The notes beneath the pieces were generated by a model. That model searched no databases. It saw only the letters and a list, made by a program, of their open reading frames with translations, and had not been told where the DNA came from. From positions 4,873,950-4,937,949 of the forward strand of contig JABACO010000014.1 in assembly GCA_013339895.1 (NCBI GenBank): DNA of 64,000 nt, read 5' to 3'. The DNA comes from Ephydatia muelleri. Taxonomy: Eukaryota; Porifera; Demospongiae; Spongillida; Spongillidae. This document shows positions 61,930-64,000 of the stretch, one piece after another; within the stretch, counting starts at the first letter, position 1; every line of letters starts with the position of its first letter. Position numbers and translations under genes: made by a program.

Positions 61930-63690
61930 AAAATAGTTCCTGTGCGTGTGGTTTTTGTAAAGGGTTAATCAACTAAGTAGGGTAGCAAAAGTGGGTGTGG
62001 TGTTTGTAAAAGTTTAAAGGGTTAATCAACTGAGCCCCTAAAAAGAGCTCTGTGGGTGTGGTCTTTGTAAGAGTGTCAGGGGTTAAATGAATTTAGCAGA
62101 GAAAGAGCCCTGAGGGTATGGTGTACTTTTGTAAGAGTGTCGGGGGTTCAGGTATGTAGCCGGGAGAAAGAGCCCTGTGGGTGGAGTATACTTTTATAAG
62201 AGTGCCAGGAGTTAAAGCCCATGGCCTAGAGAAACAGCCCTGTGAGTGGAGTATACTTTTATAAGAGTGTCAGGGGTTAAGGCATAGCCAAGAGAAACAG
62301 CCTTGTGTGTGTGGTGTGCTTTTATAAGAGTGTCATGGGTTAAGGCACGTAGCCGAGAGAAAACAGCCCTGCGCATGTGGTGTACTTTTATAAGAGTGGC
62401 AGGGGTTGAGGCACACAGTCGAAAGAAAGAGCCCTGTGGGTGTGGTGTGCATTGATAAGAGTGGCAGGGGTTAAGGCATAGCCGAGAGAAAAAGCACTAT
62501 GGGTGGAGTATACTTTTTAAAGTGTGTCTGTGGTTAAGGCATGTAGCCTAGAGAAACACCCCTGTGTGTGTGGTGTGCTTTTATAAGAGTGGCAGGGGTT
62601 AAAGCATGTAGCTGAGAGAAACACTTTTATAAGAGTGTCAGGGGTTAAAGCATGTAGCCGAGAGAAACACCTCTGTGTGTGTGGTGTGCTTTTATAAGAG
62701 TGACAGGGGTTGAGGCACGCAGCCGAGAGAAAGAGCCCTGTGTATATGGTGTACTTTTTTAAGAGTGTCAGGGGTTAAAGCATAGCTGAGAGAAACAGCA
62801 CTATGGGTGGAGTATACTTTTATAAGAGTGACTGGAGTTAAAGCCCATGGCCAAGAGAAACAGCCCTGTGGGTGGAGTATGCTTTTATAAGAGTGTCAGG
62901 GGTTAAGGCATAGCCGAGAGAAACAGCCTTGTGTGTGTGATGTGCTTTTATAAGAGTAGCAAGGGTTAAGGCATAGCCGAGAGAAACAGCACTATGGGCG
63001 GAGTATACTTTTTAAAAAGTGTCTGTGGTTAAGGCATAGCCGAGAGAAACACCCCTGTGTGTGTGGTGTGCTTTTATAAGAGTGGCAGGGGTTGAGGCAC
63101 GCAGCCGAGAGAAAGAGCCCTGTGTATATGGTGTACTTTTTTAAGAGTGTCAGGGGTTAAGGCATAGCTGAGAGAAACAGCACTATTTGTGAAGTATACC
63201 TTTTTAAGAGTGTCAGGGGTTAAGGCAAAGCCGAGAGAAAGAGCCCTGTGGGTAGAGTATACTTTTATAAGAGTGCATGGAGTTAAAGCCCATGGCCAAG
63301 AGAAACAGCCCTGTGGGTGGAGTATACTTTTATAAGAGTGTCAGGGATTAAGGCATAGCCGAGAGAAACAGCCTTGTGTGTGTGATGTGCTTTTATAAGA
63401 GTAGCAGGGGTTGAGGCACACAGCCCTAAGAAAGAGCCCTGTGGGTGTGGTGTGCATTGATAAGAGTGTCAGGGGTTAAGGCATAGAGAAACAGCACTAT
63501 TTGTGAAGTATACCTTTTTAAGAGTGTCAGGGGTTAAGGCATAGCCGAGAGAAAGAGCCCTGTGGGTGGAGTATACTTTTATAAGAGTGCATGGAGTTAA
63601 AGCCCATGGCCAAGAGAAACAGCACTATGGGTGGAGTATACTTTTTTAAGAGTGTCTGTGGTTAAGGCATAGCCAAGAGAAACAGCCTTG
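61930..63690 (+). repeat. 63-bp minisatellite, roughly 27 copies
   Basis: The unit runs GGGTTAAGGCATAGCCGAGA, GAAACAGCCCTGTGGGTGGA, GTATACTTTTATAAGAGTGT, CAG. Two forms alternate, one with TGTGTGTGTGGTGTGCTTTT and one with GTGGAGTATACTTTT. Some units are shortened or join unevenly (for example near 62620 and 63480). The first units at 61.93-62.1 kb are much more diverged than the rest. No protein is implied. Confidence 0.9.
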
Positions 63691-64000
63691 TCCCAGTGAA
63701 AAGTTCTTGGGCAAGAAAGGCCAAGAATCGGGCAAGAATGGCAAGATCTTGGCAAGACTCTTATGCCCTTGGCCAAGATAATTTTTCTCCTCCAGTATTA
63801 TTAAACAATATAATTGTTAAAATTGAAGAACTCATATCCAAACATAGTATTACATACACTTTAGTTCAATGATGTTCATAAATGTTGGGTTGCTTCACAA
63901 TGATGTCAATATCACTATGCTTAACTGGAATGTGTACACACTTCTGTTGTATTATTGCTTCAACACGTACTGCTACTGCTTTGTTTGAAACAGATATTTT
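63691..64000. other. Right end of window
   Basis: A short cluster of GGCAAGA/CTTGGCC words at about 63697-63775, including the palindrome CTTGGCCAAG, follows the minisatellite. After that the sequence is AT-rich with no gene seen before the window ends. Confidence 0.45.

Noticed and set aside
1-64000. tRNA or rRNA genes
   Set aside because: I looked for B-box-like GGTTCGAATCC words and rRNA-like conserved stretches and saw none; a covariance-model scan would be needed to be sure.

Overview
The window looks like nuclear DNA of a metazoan, most likely a marine invertebrate; a demosponge is my best guess. The evidence is a THAP zinc-finger exon, two decayed hAT transposases, a DIRS/Ngaro-type RT-RNase H-tyrosine recombinase retrotransposon, fold-back elements, long GT and poly-C/G tracts, and no bacterial gene organisation. 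The species guess is inference. No intact host gene is visible; every recognisable protein-coding stretch is broken.

Layout. (1) 1-2.48 kb: AT-rich unique DNA with a 28-base C tract, three fold-back sequences and a GT microsatellite. (2) 2.48-47.23 kb: about 45 kb of almost pure satellite DNA from two related families. One is a diverged ~137-bp repeat (3.46-7.14, 36.1-40.66 and 45.05-47.23 kb). The other is a fresher 42-bp repeat with a 64-bp variant (7.14-36.1 and 40.66-45.05 kb, plus a worn patch at 2.48-3.46 kb). The 42-bp monomer is built of two inverted repeats. The array flips strand about every 0.2-3.4 kb, and the flip points reuse the same junction sequences, so the region is a higher-order repeat made of inverted blocks. 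Small non-satellite islands sit inside it, including a clear reverse-transcriptase fragment at 37.25-37.45 kb.

(3) 47.23-64 kb: a graveyard of mobile elements and minisatellites. It holds a 1.67-kb long-terminal-inverted-repeat element with G/C-tract ends (48.37-50.04), a complete fold-back MITE (50.59-50.87) and a cut-off second copy (55.74-55.82). There are decayed hAT transposases on the + strand (51.73-52.59) and - strand (56.03-57.38), and a 164-bp minisatellite (53.51-54.39). A DIRS-like retrotransposon on the - strand (58.9-60.5) has its upstream RT piece inverted (60.5-60.66). A frameshifted THAP exon lies at 60.90-61.28, and a 63-bp minisatellite at 61.93-63.69.

The genes do not form a pathway. 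The window is best read as heterochromatin-like DNA: an inverted-block satellite array next to nested, degraded transposons. The most unusual feature is the satellite itself. The many apparent reading frames in it arise because 42 bp is 14 codons and the monomer is stop-free in several frames; I do not treat them as genes.
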